Shown here one piece after another: positions 22,640 through 34,239 of a DNA stretch of 64,000 bases. The DNA comes from Ascarosepion bandense (taxonomy: Eukaryota; Mollusca; Cephalopoda; Sepiida; Sepiidae), in the NCBI GenBank assembly GCA_037127315.1, contig JBBBDQ010000225.1, positions 1,788,501-1,852,500 of the forward strand. The letters are read 5' to 3'. Both the position numbers and the translations under genes were made by a program. Position 1 is the stretch's first letter, and each line of letters starts with the position of its first letter. A model generated the notes under the pieces. It ran no database searches. It saw only the letters and a list, made by a program, of their open reading frames with translations, and had not been told where the DNA came from.

Positions 22640-23990
22640 ATCTGTCTATTTCAGAAAAAAATCTGAATGAAGCACTTGATTTCACCAAGCAATTCATAAA
22701 CAACAAGCCTGAATGGATGGAGTTAATATTTTGCTGCACAAGATCAGTGCAAATTCATGAAAGTAAAGCATGGATTAAGTCAAGTGGCAGTGACTTTGAT
22801 GTATCCCAAGAATCCTTTGATGGGGCAGAGGTTGCAAAACTAGTAGGGATGAATATATTGAGGAAGTTAAATAAAATTGTGCATATAGATAATCATGGGC
22901 TATACAGGGACAATGACCTAATGATGGTTCTCAATATAAAAAGGGCGAATGATACAATTAGAAAGAATGTACATAAAGTATTCAGATAGTTGGTCTTTAG
23001 TATAACAATAGAGGTCAGTGCAAAAATAGCCTAGTATTTACATGTAGAGCTCAACCTCAATGATAGTACAATTTCACCAATACAAACATGAAATATGTAA
23101 ACACCAGGTCAGACCACCCAAAATCTGTACAGCAAATTCCCAAAGGCATGCAGTGCAGAATTTCTAACAATTCCAGTATGGGTGAAATTTTCAATGAAAA
23201 GAAGGTAGTTTACAAAAAGCACTAAGAGAGGAGAGGCACACAGAAAGCTTAGTATTTTCAAACAACAAAAGTATACTTCAAGGCAGAAATATAATATGGT
23301 TTAATCCATTATATTATCAGCAGCTACAAACCAAAATTAGAAGAATATTCTTTGAACTAATTGAAAAACATTTTCCGGCTAATTTGGAGTAAGTTAATTT
23401 AACAAAAATACCACAAAGCTAAGTTATCAAGGAATTTACAAAGAATAATTAAATCCAATAACACAAGGTTATTGGATACAGCAAAAGAAAACAAAAAGAA
23501 TAGAACATGCAATTGCAGAAACAAGACCAACTGTCCACTAAATGGAAATTGCTACATTGAAGGCGGGGTATACATGGTGGAAGTCAGTGATGAAATTAAT
23601 ATTTTGCACTGATGGGCCATTCAAAAGGCACTATTATAACCATACCTCTTGGAGATATTTGCTGCAGACTGTGCCAGGAAGAAAAATTAGCCATTATTTC
23701 TTTAAAAAATAAAAGAGAGTTGCTAAATGTGAAAAGTGAAATAATGTCAAACTGTAGGAATTTTAAGAACAAAAGTTGTGGGCATTTACAGACTCGGATG
23801 AATTTCTATTTTCCTTCAGCCTTCTACCTCTCATTGGTAGTGGGTAAATTCTTTTCTCTACTTTAAGATTTTTTTCTTCTCCTCTTTCTTCTGATGTTTG
23901 TGTATTTAGGGGCAACATCCATTGGTTTTTCCATATCCATGCCTGAAGAGACCTAACAGTTGAAACCCGGATAGTGTGATATGGATCCCA
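22640..23990 (+). pseudogene. Penelope-like retroelement remnant (RT middle to 3' UTR)
   Basis: An open stretch to 22987 reads ISEKNLNEALDFTKQFIN, FDVSQESFDGAEVAKLVG and HGLYRDNDLMMVLN: the RT finger-palm region and the YRDD-type motif, with the last Asp changed to Asn (YRDN). Downstream, in broken frames, come the Cys cluster CNCRNKTNCPLNGNC near 23508-23552, a terminal region near 23640-23780 and, past the coding end, a C/T-rich tail with ggcaacatccattggttttt near 23910. It is in the same family group as the copies at 2700 and 10370. Non-functional. Confidence 0.78.
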
Positions 23991-24109
23991 AATATTTTAA
24001 GTGCATTTTTGCTCTACTTCCTCATTTTTTATTGCTTAGTACCTTTGAGGACAGTTGTTTACTGTCCTCCACCTATATTTTGTTGTTATAGTACATCATT
24101 TGGTGAGGA

Positions 24110-24400
24110 GGAGTTATTATGGATAATTAAATTAGTAGTGTTGTATTTTTTATAATATATTATTAATATTAATTTTTTATTAAGATCAACGGGAGATATA
24201 TTAGAACGAATGAGATTTTACATGATTTTTTTCATCCTGTCAATAGTCATCATGCATCTGGTTACAATAAAAGTTTGATATATTTAGGGTCTTTTGTGAA
24301 ATTACCATATTCTGTTTGATGTGTGTTAGGGTTTTTGAAATATCATCTTATTTGTTGATCTACAATGTGATTTGCATACATACATTGCCTGATGATGAGA
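24110..24400 (-). pseudogene. Penelope-like fragment, second copy of the 21.5-kb type
   Basis: Nearly the same sequence as 21590-21850 in the same orientation (shared agtagtgttgtattttttat, cgggagatatattagaacga, catgcatctggttacaa), with scattered differences that disrupt the frame. No inverted arms were seen here. Confidence 0.65.
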
Positions 24401-24537
24401 TAAAATCTCGAAACAGAAATGTCTGTGTCACAATGTAAATTAAATTAATTTAAAATAAAACAAATTTAATTATAATTCTACTACGTTCTACAATATATAT
24501 TGTATTGAGCACTTTTTTTAAAAAGTAAATGCCAGAG

Positions 24538-24905
24538 AACTCGGGATGAATTGTGAGGTGTGTGGTTGTTCTCTTTTGTTAAAGGAAGGACTGGGGAATC
24601 ATATGAAGTCTCATTAGACCACTAGATCTAGAATCATTCCTGTTGCTTCCTTTGTTGATCCTACTTTTCAATCCCATATTTACTCAGGTTCATCCTACTC
24701 CAAAGCTTGTAAGTCATCTAGTGGACTCAAACAACACCTCAAGATTCATGGAGATAACATTCCTGCTGCTGCCACCTTAAAGTATCACTTGGAATGCCAC
24801 GTCTGTCACAAACTATGCAGGTCGCTTGCAGATCTTAAGAGCCATTTAAGATCGCATGACCAAGATAAGCAGACAGAGAAAGGGAATGAAGGGATGGCAC
24901 TCATC
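24538..24905 (+). pseudogene. C2H2 zinc-finger module, probable tail of a LINE ORF
   Basis: The plus strand reads three Cys/His clusters. The first is NCEVCGCSLLLKEGLGNHM-KSH. The second, with gaps, is around ACKSSSGLKQHLKIHG. The third is CHVCHKLCRSLADLKSHLRSH, followed a few residues later by MALI and a stop. C-terminal C2H2 clusters of this compact kind end several non-LTR retrotransposon proteins in molluscs. No RT was found upstream, so a host zinc-finger pseudogene cannot be excluded. Confidence 0.5.
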
Positions 24906-25519
24906 TGACAAGACGGAGCACTTATCATATATATATATAGATATTTATGTACATATAGTTTTCTAAACATATATTGTTAAATATAACAGACAATGAATGT
25001 CTACTATGTTTAATCATGAGCCATTCTAAACATTGTATTTTGGCTTTAATTTCAGGTGAAAATAAAGATAAAAATTGTCCAACATTTGGATATTCTTTTT
25101 ATTATACTGGTTCTAAGCTTTTGGCTCACATGAGCCATCTTCAGAGAGGTTACAGGGATGTTAACATAAAGACATCCACCATCAAAGATGATATTATCTT
25201 GTATTGACATAAAACATTGCTGTGAAGAGGCTGAAAGTACTTGGAAAGTTAAAAATTATGGAACATTTTTACATTATCTCTAGCAAAAAGGAAACAAGTA
25301 AGAATACTGGAAAAATTAAATAAAAAATTAATAAAATCTTCCTTGTCAATTCTTTTTTAACAAAACATGTTCAAATAAAAGATTGCTGCTCAAAAATACA
25401 TTAATTAAACTACATAACCTGGCAGCCAGCAAGAAAAACAAGCACATTCTGGAGAAAACTTGTGGAACAACAACTGACAAAAACCAAAGAAAAGATTTGC
25501 AGTGTTAAAACAAATTCAA

Positions 25520-27200
25520 AGACAAAAGGATATTCTACAAAATACAAAGAGTACGACAGAATTAATAACTATTGAACGTCATCTCAAACACCACAACAGC
25601 ACGTTAGAACTAAACCTAAAACACAATATTACTAAACAAACTTTGCAATCTATATAAAGAAAAAATTCTATTATAATTGTAACTTTATAAACTTGTCTGA
25701 CCAAAAACTCATGATCAAATAGAATTCTTGAATATTGGCCCAAATTGTCACTTGCAGCCTCAATATGATCCCATTAAAAAAAAACTGAAATCAAAATACT
25801 CTACTAATCTATCCAACAGTTAAAAAACGAAAAATTACAGAACACCCAAATCTGAAAAATCTTCTAAAAGCTAAAGCTTTAAAAAACATTCTCCACATAA
25901 CAAAGAGAATAATATGCTTACAAACAAACTAAAATTATCTGCAAAAGATTTACAAAACATCACTAATATCATCATTAGATGTACTGACAAAACCAACAAT
26001 CTCATAGTTCTTAACCAACAAAATTACAACCAAAAATTACAATATATCCTAGATGACACAACAAAATTTACTAAATTAAGACAAAATTTCACAGATTCAT
26101 TAAAAAAGTACATAAATAAATTCAGCACAGTGAACAATGCAGATGTTAGTAGTTTAAAAATCAAGAAAATTGTTGGTGATTACCAACCAGAATATCTTTA
26201 TGGTAACATAAAAACCTATAAACCAGGTTTTCCTCTCAAACTCGTCATATCACAAATACCTACAGCTAGTATACCAACTATATTCTAAAACCTTAAATCA
26301 TATAATTTCTCCATACATACCTAACAATTACAGCATTGCTTCAACTAATGAATTCCTCCATATATTAAAAGCTACCAATCCCAAAGGCAACATTCTGGCT
26401 TTGCTGGATGTTGAAAACCTTTTTTACTAATGTCCCAATTAAAGAAATGTTGAATATAATTAGCGACTACATTTAAAAAGATCCATCTATTTCTCCTCCA
26501 AAAATCTAACCAGCAATTCTTTGGAAACTACTTACCGTGTGCCTCACACAAACTGCATTTTCAGATCATAATGATAACATAAAATCTACATACAAACTCA
26601 TGGTGTCAGTATGGGAAACCCATTGGGTCCTATTTTCTTGAATTTTTACAAATCACATATCAAAAACAAGGTGTTTAGAACAACCGACAAACTGGAGATT
26701 TACAGAAGGTATGTCGATGACATTTTTGTTTTAATAAAAAATACGGACGAAATCATAAATCTAAAATGTAATTTTGAAAATAACTTTTGACTGAAATTTA
26801 CTCATAAACTCATGGACAATAACAAAATCCTATTTCTTGATGTCAACATAGAGGTAAAAACCCAATAAATTTATCACTTTTCTGTATAAAAAACCCACCC
26901 ACTTGTCTTCTTAATTATAATAGCCAATGCCCAGAAAAATATAAAATAGCAGTCATAACAAACTTCTTAAATAGAGCACATCAAAATTCCTTCTCCCAAA
27001 GAATATTTTTGAGTGAACTGAAACACATAAAACAAACATTAGTCAACAATAATTTTTCCAACTACATCATTGATAAACAAATAAAATTATTCTTACAAAA
27101 ATACATGACACTAACATTAAAAATAACACACAAGAAAACATCAACATATTTTATTGCAGCCAAATACACATTAATTATAAACAGGACAAATTTTCTATAC
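25520..27200 (+). pseudogene. Penelope-like / GIY-YIG-type RT remnant, longest copy
   Basis: The N-terminal RT region is at 25914-26288 (CTDKTNNLIVLNQQNYNQKL, DYQPEYLYGNIKTYKP). Then, in shifted frames, NILALLDVENLFTNVP at 26390-26440, motif B GVSMGNPLGPIFLNFY at 26605-26650 and motif C RRYVDDIFVLIKN at 26705-26745. The thumb-end HIKQTLVNNNFSNYIIDKQI is at 27009-27090. The YVDD box is intact but the frame is broken several times. The same protein family as the fragments at 21.5 and 24.2 kb. Seen on the plus strand, opposite to the host gene. Confidence 0.78.
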
Positions 27201-27249
27201 TAAAAATTATTAATTTCTGCCGTAATTCCTGAAAAACATGTAAAATTTA

Positions 27250-27490
27250 TAATATACACTCCCGATCAAAAATTTAAGACCACTTAAAAATCTTTAAAAA
27301 GAATTTTTTTTTACAGATAGATTTTAAACTCCTTCCACTTAAGGTTACCAATACTACAATCTTATGTATTATGGAAACAAATGTTATGGAAACAAAAAGC
27401 TACATTCCAAACATTTTATTTAGAAATGTACATTTTTATAAAATTAGGCGTGTGGGCATCATTAAACGCCCACACCCAATCCCATGGACA
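27250..27490 (+). repeat. Possible DNA-transposon terminal fragment
   Basis: After a TA dinucleotide the sequence begins cactcccgatcaaaaattta and agaccactt, a style of terminus common in Tc1-like and MITE elements. No matching inverted end or transposase was found nearby. Confidence 0.35.
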
Positions 27491-27787
27491 TGTATGTATG
27501 TGTAACCCCACAAATTAACACATTTATGTATACTCATTTATATCTACACACACGCATGCCCATACATCCACAGTGTCTTTAAAACCACAGGTCATGGAAA
27601 GACTCATTACACTGCAGTTTTAGCTTGTTGCACTGATGCATAGAAATTTCTGTTTCACAATGTACAATAAATTCATAACTATATAATTATATTAAACTTT
27701 ATAATATTTATTATATTGAGCACTGTTTATAATAAAATAAATGCTGGGGCACTCAAAATAGTAAAACCTTGAGTCCTCTTCACCTGG

Positions 27788-27789
<2 letters not shown>

Positions 27790-27840
<51 letters not shown>
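27790..27840. repeat. (TA)n microsatellite
   Basis: About 50 bp of uninterrupted TA repeats. Confidence 0.95.
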
Positions 27841-27842
<2 letters not shown>

Positions 27843-27929
27843 TTTGTCTATATTTCTGATATGAAGGATTGTAATTATTTACATTATTTACAGACTGGCC
27901 TCAAACACATCTCTAGGAGAATGAACTAG

Positions 27930-28400
27930 TATACCAATAGATAACCTGATGTATAAGCTGACTTTCTGTACACAAACGCCACACTTCTATATAAGATCAA
28001 GATGACCTTCAAAAGTGGTTCAACACTTCGCAGATACCTTTCTGAGGAAGACCCCTAATAGAAGAAGAGAACATGACTAAGGACTGTGTCTACACTGTAC
28101 CATTCAGATGTGATAAGAAATATAAGGCAGAAATGAGCCACCCCTTTAAGATAAGGCTGCAAGAACATTGCAAGACCGTAAAATGATGGGAAATAGAAAA
28201 ATCAGTTATATGGAAGGAAAAGGGAATTTACCATCTACTGTGGGATGAAATTGAAATACTACAAAGAGAACACTACTGGAAAATAAGAAAATTTTATGTT
28301 GGGCCAAAAATCAGCCAAGCATGAAAATGAATACAATATAGGAACTAGTAATATGGAATTCTAGAGAAAATCAATTACAAACATCAAGATTGTAATATGA
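27930..28400 (+). pseudogene. Penelope-like GIY-YIG endonuclease remnant
   Basis: The plus strand reads STLRRYLSEEDP, then MTKDCVYTVPFRCDKKYKAE and MSHPFKIRLQEHCKTVK, then GIYHLLWDEIEILQREHYW and KIRKF. This matches a GIY-YIG nuclease in layout: the first strand with CVYTVPF, a central R-x2-EH, and the late Glu region. It belongs to a third Penelope-like type, related to 33650-33910 and 39305-39602. Stops and shifts abound. The first Tyr of GIY is within a diverged segment. Confidence 0.65.
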
Positions 28401-28605
28401 GCACTGGCTAGAGTAGTGGTGAACCAAAAACTTAGAGAGTTGAATTAAATAGAGATAATATATATAAATAAACTTTATTCAAAGGGAAAATTTATTCAAA
28501 TTTTATTGAATATATTTGCTCTTTAGTGTTTCAAAATAATATTTTGGTAAATATATTTGTTAAAATGAAATGACAGTGTTATTTTCCTTTTTGTATAATT
28601 TAGAT

Positions 28606-28639
<34 letters not shown>

Positions 28640-28641
<2 letters not shown>

Positions 28642-29075
28642 ATGGCTGACCACTAATATTTGAGGATACCCATCTATCATGGCAGCTAGCTAATCCCCAT
28701 TGTAGACGCCTGCTCAGTCACACTTGTGTTGGTTCAGCCCCCACAGAGCCCAACTATGTGCATTATCTAGCATGAATAACAGTCTGAACAAGGCCAGGAT
28801 GCTCAAACCTTCAGTCATGATGACTTGTGACTTTGAGCTAACACAGCCATCAACAACTCCTCAAATGGAGACATCTACCCAATTTCACTCACAAGGCTTG
28901 GGTTAACCGGTGGTATCATTTTAGACACCTTTCAAAGGTTCTGTATGCTGAGATTGACTCCTCCAAGCTGATAATGTCAAGAAGTCACCTTCCTGACAAA
29001 TTAAGCATGGTGAGATTCGAACTAGGGCTTCATAATCAGAAAGTGAATGTTCTAACCATATGGCCACATGCCCAT
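28640..29075 (-). mobile_element. Second tRNA-derived SINE family
   Basis: Read on the minus strand, the head begins GGGCATGTGGCCATATGG (A-box-like) and, about 40 bases on, has the B box TAGTTCGAATCTC. A non-tRNA body of about 350 bp follows, and a (TA)n run abuts the head at 29072-29093. It is distinct from the family with the catgtctc hairpin. Confidence 0.65.
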
Positions 29076-29628
29076 ATATATATATATATATATAATCTGT
29101 TTGTGTGTTATAAAATTGATAAAAGCAAAGAAATAGGTAAAAATAAAGGTAAAGTTGAAAATGTATTTTTTCTCTTTATACTCTATTTCTTAATATTGAG
29201 GACTTTAATTACAAAGACTTAAAATCAATATACTTTGATCATTTTGTTTTTTACTAAACACAATCTATATAATTTTTCATCAAGCCAAAGCGATGAACTT
29301 GCTTTTCAAATTCCCATCAATTATTTATTATTTGAATTTGTTCAATATAAGAAAAGTTAACCCTGTGTCGGGAAATGTTGTGAGAGGCAAAGCTTAGTTT
29401 TTTTTTCAATGATAAATCCACTTAAATGGTAGGTGTTACTGAGAGTGGAAGAAACTAAAAAAAACTTTATTGAGGAGAGAGTACAATAAAAACAATAAAC
29501 AGGCTTCAAAAGAGACAGAATTTTGATGGTTGATGGTGCATTTGAAACTTTGAGAATCATATTTGACAAGAAAAACAAGAAGTTAGAAGAGAGATCCACA
29601 GATAAGTGCAAGAGATTAAAGTATTAGA

Positions 29629-30242
29629 ATAATAACTCACCTGATATATTAGCCCTATGTGAAACTAATCTTAACCCTTCTATCCCCTCATCTGAGTTCT
29701 ACGTTCCTGGCTACCTTCTCCTCTTCAGGAAGGACTCCAATGTTCATATGCATGGGCTTGGTGTCTATGTCAGCGAACACCTTCCCTTAGCTAGGGTGTC
29801 ATCTTTTGAATCCCCAGATCATTCTTTCATGTGCTTCCACCTCTCACTTCTCAGCTCGATTAGCTATCTCTTCTTTCTCTACCGCTCTCCTTCCTCCCCT
29901 GACTGTTCGTTACTTGACATCATTTCTGACAATATTGACAAAGCTATTTCTTCCCATCCCTCTGCCCATGTCTTCGTGTTTGGTGACTTTAACGCCCACC
30001 ACACCAAGTGGCTGAAGAACGCTGTCACTGACCCTGCTGGTGTCCACACCATGAACTTTTCAATCACCCAATCCCTTACGCAAGTAGCGGACTTCCCCAC
30101 ACGTTTCTCCGACAACCCTAACGGAAGGGACTCACTTCTAGACCTCTGCTTCACTTCCATCCCAGACTCTTGCACTACCAGACAACTCTGCCCACTCGGA
30201 AACTCTGACCACACTGTAGTGTCCGTCAATATTTCACTCTAA
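29629..30242 (+). pseudogene. LINE APE-type endonuclease domain (truncated)
   Basis: The reading starts at NNSPDILALCETNL and runs to VSVNISL. The visible catalytic motifs are VFGDFNAHH near 29975-30002 and GNSDHTVVS near 30198-30224, the Asp/Asn and Ser-Asp-His elements of the AP endonuclease fold. This domain nicks target DNA to prime reverse transcription. The N-terminal Asn/Glu part of the fold is missing because of the 5' truncation, so it cannot be active. Confidence 0.82.
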
Positions 30243-30255
30243 TCCTGCCCGACCC

Positions 30256-31296
30256 ATGAAACTCAGACAAGTAGAATATCCTACTGCTATCAAAGAGCAG
30301 ACTGGGATTCGTTCCGAGACTTCCTCTGTGACATCCCTTGGAACAACGTCTTTAGTCTTCCCATCGAAAAAATGTGCATCCGAGGTCTCCTCCTGGGTTA
30401 AGGCTGGCATCAATGCCTTCATCTCTGCTAGGAAATTCCAGCTTAAATCTCATTCGTCTCCATGGTTCTCACCCGCTTGCTCGGCTGCCATTGCCCACCG
30501 GAATCATTTCTTCCGACTCTATCGTAACTACGCGTCGGACCAAAACAGGCGCCTTTTCACTTCAGCTCGTAATAAGTGTAAAAGAATACTTAATGAAGCT
30601 AAGATGTTGTTTGCTGCCAGAATGAAGCATGCTCTAAATTCGGCTCTAAAGACTACTGGCGACTCTGTAAAAGAGTACTTAACAAGAGCAAGTCCACAAT
30701 ACCCCCGCTAATCAACAAATTTGAGGTCCTCACCTCCCCAGCAGATAAGGCTGAATGCTTTGCCCGCAGATTCTCAAACAATTCGAGTCTGGACTCATCT
30801 AGAGTTTTTACACCTGACTTCTTACCTAGAACCGAGGCACAACTGAATGATGTCCACATTACACCTTTGCTTGTCTCTAAGATAATCTTAAAACTTGACC
30901 CTCACAAAGCGAGCGGTGGTGATGGAATCCCAACCATAGTCTTAAAGAAATGTGCCCCTGAACTCTCCTCTGTCCTTTCTAAGCTCTACAACCTCTGTCT
31001 ATCTGCTTCCTGCTTTCCTGCCTGTTGGAAATCTTCCTCTGTAGTTTCTATATTTAAAAACACTGGAGAACCCTCTGACTGCAAATTACTGCCCTATCAG
31101 CCTTCTTCCGATCTTTGGCAAAGTGTTCGAAGCCATTATCAATGCCGAGGTGGTTCAGCTTCTCACAGCACACAGGCTCCTCTCGGACAAGCAATATGGT
31201 TTCCGCTTCACCAGGTCTACTGCTGATATGCTAACGATCATTACCGAGTACATATACCAGGCACTCGACAGGAATGGCAAAGCCTGAACTGTTGCA
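30256..31296 (+). pseudogene. LINE linker and RT finger region, frame-broken
   Basis: Frame 30256-30711 holds the linker after the endonuclease (SARKFQLKSHSSPWFSPAC and the downstream helical part). Frame 30867-31226 begins RT proper with LDPHKASGGDGIPTIVLKKC. Near 31085 the RT reading shifts to another frame, which continues LLPIFGKVFEAIINAEVV. An in-frame TGA follows at about 31285, just before motif A. That TGA is a CGA-to-TGA type change. Confidence 0.72.
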
Positions 31297-32193
31297 TTGG
31301 ATATATCTAAGGCGTTCGACAGAGTTTGGCATGCTGGCCTTCTATGTAAACTGCGGAGCTATGGTATAACTGGACATTTGTTTCAACTAATCCAGTCATT
31401 CCTCTCTAACCGCACAATGAAGGTGGTATTAAACGGACATGCCTCTCAGAACTACCATACAAACACAGGTGTCCCCCAAGGCTCCATCTTAGGTCCTACA
31501 CTCTTTCTGATATACATTAATGATCTCCCTGATTCCATAAGAGCCCAAATAGGTTTGTACGCCGATGACACCACAGTTTACTCTTGCCTCCTACAAAAAT
31601 CTGGTGTAGGCGTCACAGCTAACCTCGCAGCCGAGATTGAAAAAGACCTCCAATCCATATTGGACTGGGGTAAGAAATGGCTAGCAAATTTTAATGCTTC
31701 TAAAACGAAGCTACTCTCAATTAACCATCATCGACAATCTCACCTACCTCCCATTAGCATGGACCAGGCTTGCCTCCCAGAGAGTAAAACACTACGCCTC
31801 CTTGGTCTCACACTTTCAGCGGACATCAAATGGAATGACTATATCGAATCTATTGCTAAATCCGCTGCTATGAAAGTTGGTTCTCTGTGTAGGGCCCGGA
31901 AGTTTTTTCCGTCTAAATCTATCCTGCACATATATAAATCTACCATCCGCCCGTGCATTGAATACTGCTGCCATATCTGGTCGGGTGCCCCTGCTATTCT
32001 CCTCAGGCTTCTTGATAAGGTTCAGAGGAGGGTCTGTAATGTGATAGATACCAACTTGGCAGACCACCTGCAGTCTCTCTCCCACCGGCGCGACGTGGCT
32101 TCCCTGTGTCTCTTCTATAAATACTTTCACGGCTTCTGCTCCAATGAACTTAGGTGCCCCCTAAATACGAATTTGAACGAGATACTAGATTAG
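31297..32193 (+). pseudogene. LINE reverse transcriptase palm and thumb
   Basis: A 298-codon open stretch with motif A (DISKAFDRVWHAGLL), motif B (TGVPQGSILGPTLFLIYIND) and motif C (LYADDTTVYS, near 31555-31584). The palm is intact. It is followed by a thumb and the conserved tail (RRDVASLCLFYKYFHG), with further degraded C-terminal sequence to about 32330. RT converts the element RNA to DNA at the target site. The stop and frameshift upstream mean no complete protein is made. Confidence 0.85.
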
Positions 32194-32608
32194 CAACTAG
32201 ATCCCACCCTTTTACAGTGAAACCGATAAAATGCAGCCATAACTTCTACTCCAACAGTTTCTTTCCTCGCACTTCCTGACTGTGGAATTCTCTTCCACAC
32301 GATTGCTTCCCCGACGGTCAATAGACACCTCCTAACACACTAACCTGCTTCCTTTGATCCATTCTATCAAACACTCTTCCCATCTGCCCGACCCTCATCC
32401 TCGCTATCCTTACTCATCTGTCACCTTCCTCCTGACATTCCCTATGTCTAACCACTCCTTCTCTTTACCTTCTCCTATATAGCCCCATGCGCAATAGTGG
32501 CAGTGGAATGCCTTGCTTGGGGTGAGATGATTAAAAAAAAAAAAAAAAGAACAGCATTCTAATAGTTAGAATTTAGCAATAACTGTAAAATGAAACCTAG
32601 CTGCTAGT

Positions 32609-32918
32609 CTAGTCAGTCAGTTAATTGCCATACGTGATACACGCTTGGGCGATCATGTCTCGAAAGAGACATGACTGACTGGGCAGAAGATTATCCCACA
32701 GTAGGTTGCCATTGCTTTCTGTGGTAGACTGGTTGCCGGCCAAGGCTATAGAACCCAATCTGTCCTGTAATTTAACCCATAACTGGAAGGAAGAGACGGA
32801 TTAATACCTTTCCCAAGGGTATTTGCGCGTAAGTGAATATGATAGATTCAACTGGAATTCGAACTTGGCTCCCCGGTTTCTCATTCTGAGCCGATACCCA
32901 CTGGACCACAACGCACAT
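32609..32918 (-). mobile_element. tRNA-derived SINE (minus copy)
   Basis: Full-length-looking copy of the family at 16936-17223, inverted. It starts with agtcagtcagttaattgcca, contains the hairpin catgtctcgaaagagacatg at 32654-32673, and ends in the tRNA-like head with gaattcgaactt (inverse B box) and cactggaccacaa (inverse A box). It was inserted about 60 bp after the LINE poly-A. Confidence 0.8.
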
Positions 32919-33329
32919 ACTGCACTTAAATTCATGAAAATGAGGTATAAAGTGGAAAACTCATCAGAACAATTGCTATGAAAATAGTGAAAAGGCACAG
33001 GGAAAGTACATTACAGTAGTGAGAAAGTGACTGAAATCAAGATGCCAGGCTAGACTAATAATATTGCAAATTCTTCTTCAGATTTTGTCAAAAATCCCTA
33101 GAATCTTTGTATCTGTTGTAGTTTCTGTGGAAATAGTTAATTTACACACTACCACTACCAGTCATTCCAATTTTATAATAATGCCAGCATGTTTCAGTGA
33201 AATACAGGAAAAAGTGCAAATCGTCTACATAATAATCTAAATATGAATGAATTTGTTTGAGATTTTAGACTATGTGGTAGAAATAAATAATGTTTGTAAT
33301 ATTTATCTATACTTTTGAGATGAGGTAGT

Positions 33330-34225
33330 ATTTATATTATTTACACTGTTCAGACTGTTGTCCTCATCTTTATTGCCAGGTTTACAATGTTTTGGCTTTT
33401 ATATGGTCCAGTCTTCTTCAGGTGCTAGGAATTTTGAACCGAACACTTTATTTTAATCACTAGGGTATATCATTCTCATTCTATGTGCTTCCAGTAGTCA
33501 TGTAGTTATTTACCTTGTAGCTTGGTATTGAACTCACAACTCTTTCAGTCAAGTCACTGAAACTAACCAACACCTGTATCCACTGGGTCATGTGTCCTTA
33601 GAGACATCAGTATATGAATTTCTGGGACTTATAAACCTTATGTCTCAGTAACCATTTTTTTTACCAGAGCTCATATTGCAATCTTTGATGCTAATGATTT
33701 TCTCTAGAATTTTTTGTTTTTACCAGAGCTCATATTGCAATCTTTAATGCTAATGATTTTCTCTAGCACTCCATATTACTGGTTCCCATCTTATTAAGTT
33801 CACATGGTCTTATGAATGTGTCATCAATGTATCTCAGCCATTGAGTTAGCTTTAGTACTGCGGATTTTAATGCCATCTTTTCAAAGTATTCCTTGTTAGC
33901 TTATGATGGTGATAATGGCTATAATATATAGTATACAATGGCAATGGATGTAGGCGTAGGTTCCAATGACTTAAACCAAGCTGTGAGTTCAATACCAGGC
34001 TACGCCAATGGTTAACAAATAACTTAAAGTTAAGTTAAAGGGGGATAACTACATGGCTATCGGAAGTAGGATCACATATGGAATGAGAATGATATACCCC
34101 AGTGATTGTAATAAAAGGGTTTGGTTCAAACTTTCTAGCACCTGAAGAAGGCCAGAGCTTACAACAGCTGAAACATTGTAAAAACATATCAACAAAGATG
34201 AGGACAACAGTCTGAATAATTTAAA
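33330..34225 (-). mobile_element. Penelope-like fragment between inverted arms, second case
   Basis: The left arm at about 33330-33600 contains agactgttgtcctcatcttt, ttcttcaggtgctag and ggtatatcattctcattc. The right arm at about 33960-34225 contains the inverse, gaatgagaatgatatacc, ctagcacctgaagaa and aaagatgaggacaacagtct. Between them, 33905-33780 on the minus strand reads EYFEKMALKSAVLKLTQWLR followed by YIDDTFI: RT motif C with YIDD. It then passes at once into the 3' end seen at 28320-28390, so most of the protein is deleted. The arms end in tRNA-like gtgagttcaatacc motifs. Confidence 0.65.
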
Positions 34226-34239
34226 TAATATGTCTGTTA

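Larger units (their letters stand above)
29629..32548 (+). mobile_element. Jockey/CR1-like LINE, 5' truncated, with poly-A tail
   Basis: A non-LTR retrotransposon of the APE-endonuclease plus RT type. It starts inside the endonuclease at 29629 and ends in a poly-A run at 32531-32547. Its base composition is clearly more GC-rich than the surrounding intron, as expected for a fairly recent insert. It lies opposite to the stomatin gene. I could not find a convincing target-site duplication. Coding parts are listed next. Confidence 0.85.

Noticed and set aside
29600..32580. Target-site duplication of the jockey/CR1-like LINE
   Set aside because: Weak similarity between attagaat-like sequence before 29629 and after the poly-A is too short and AT-rich to be convincing.
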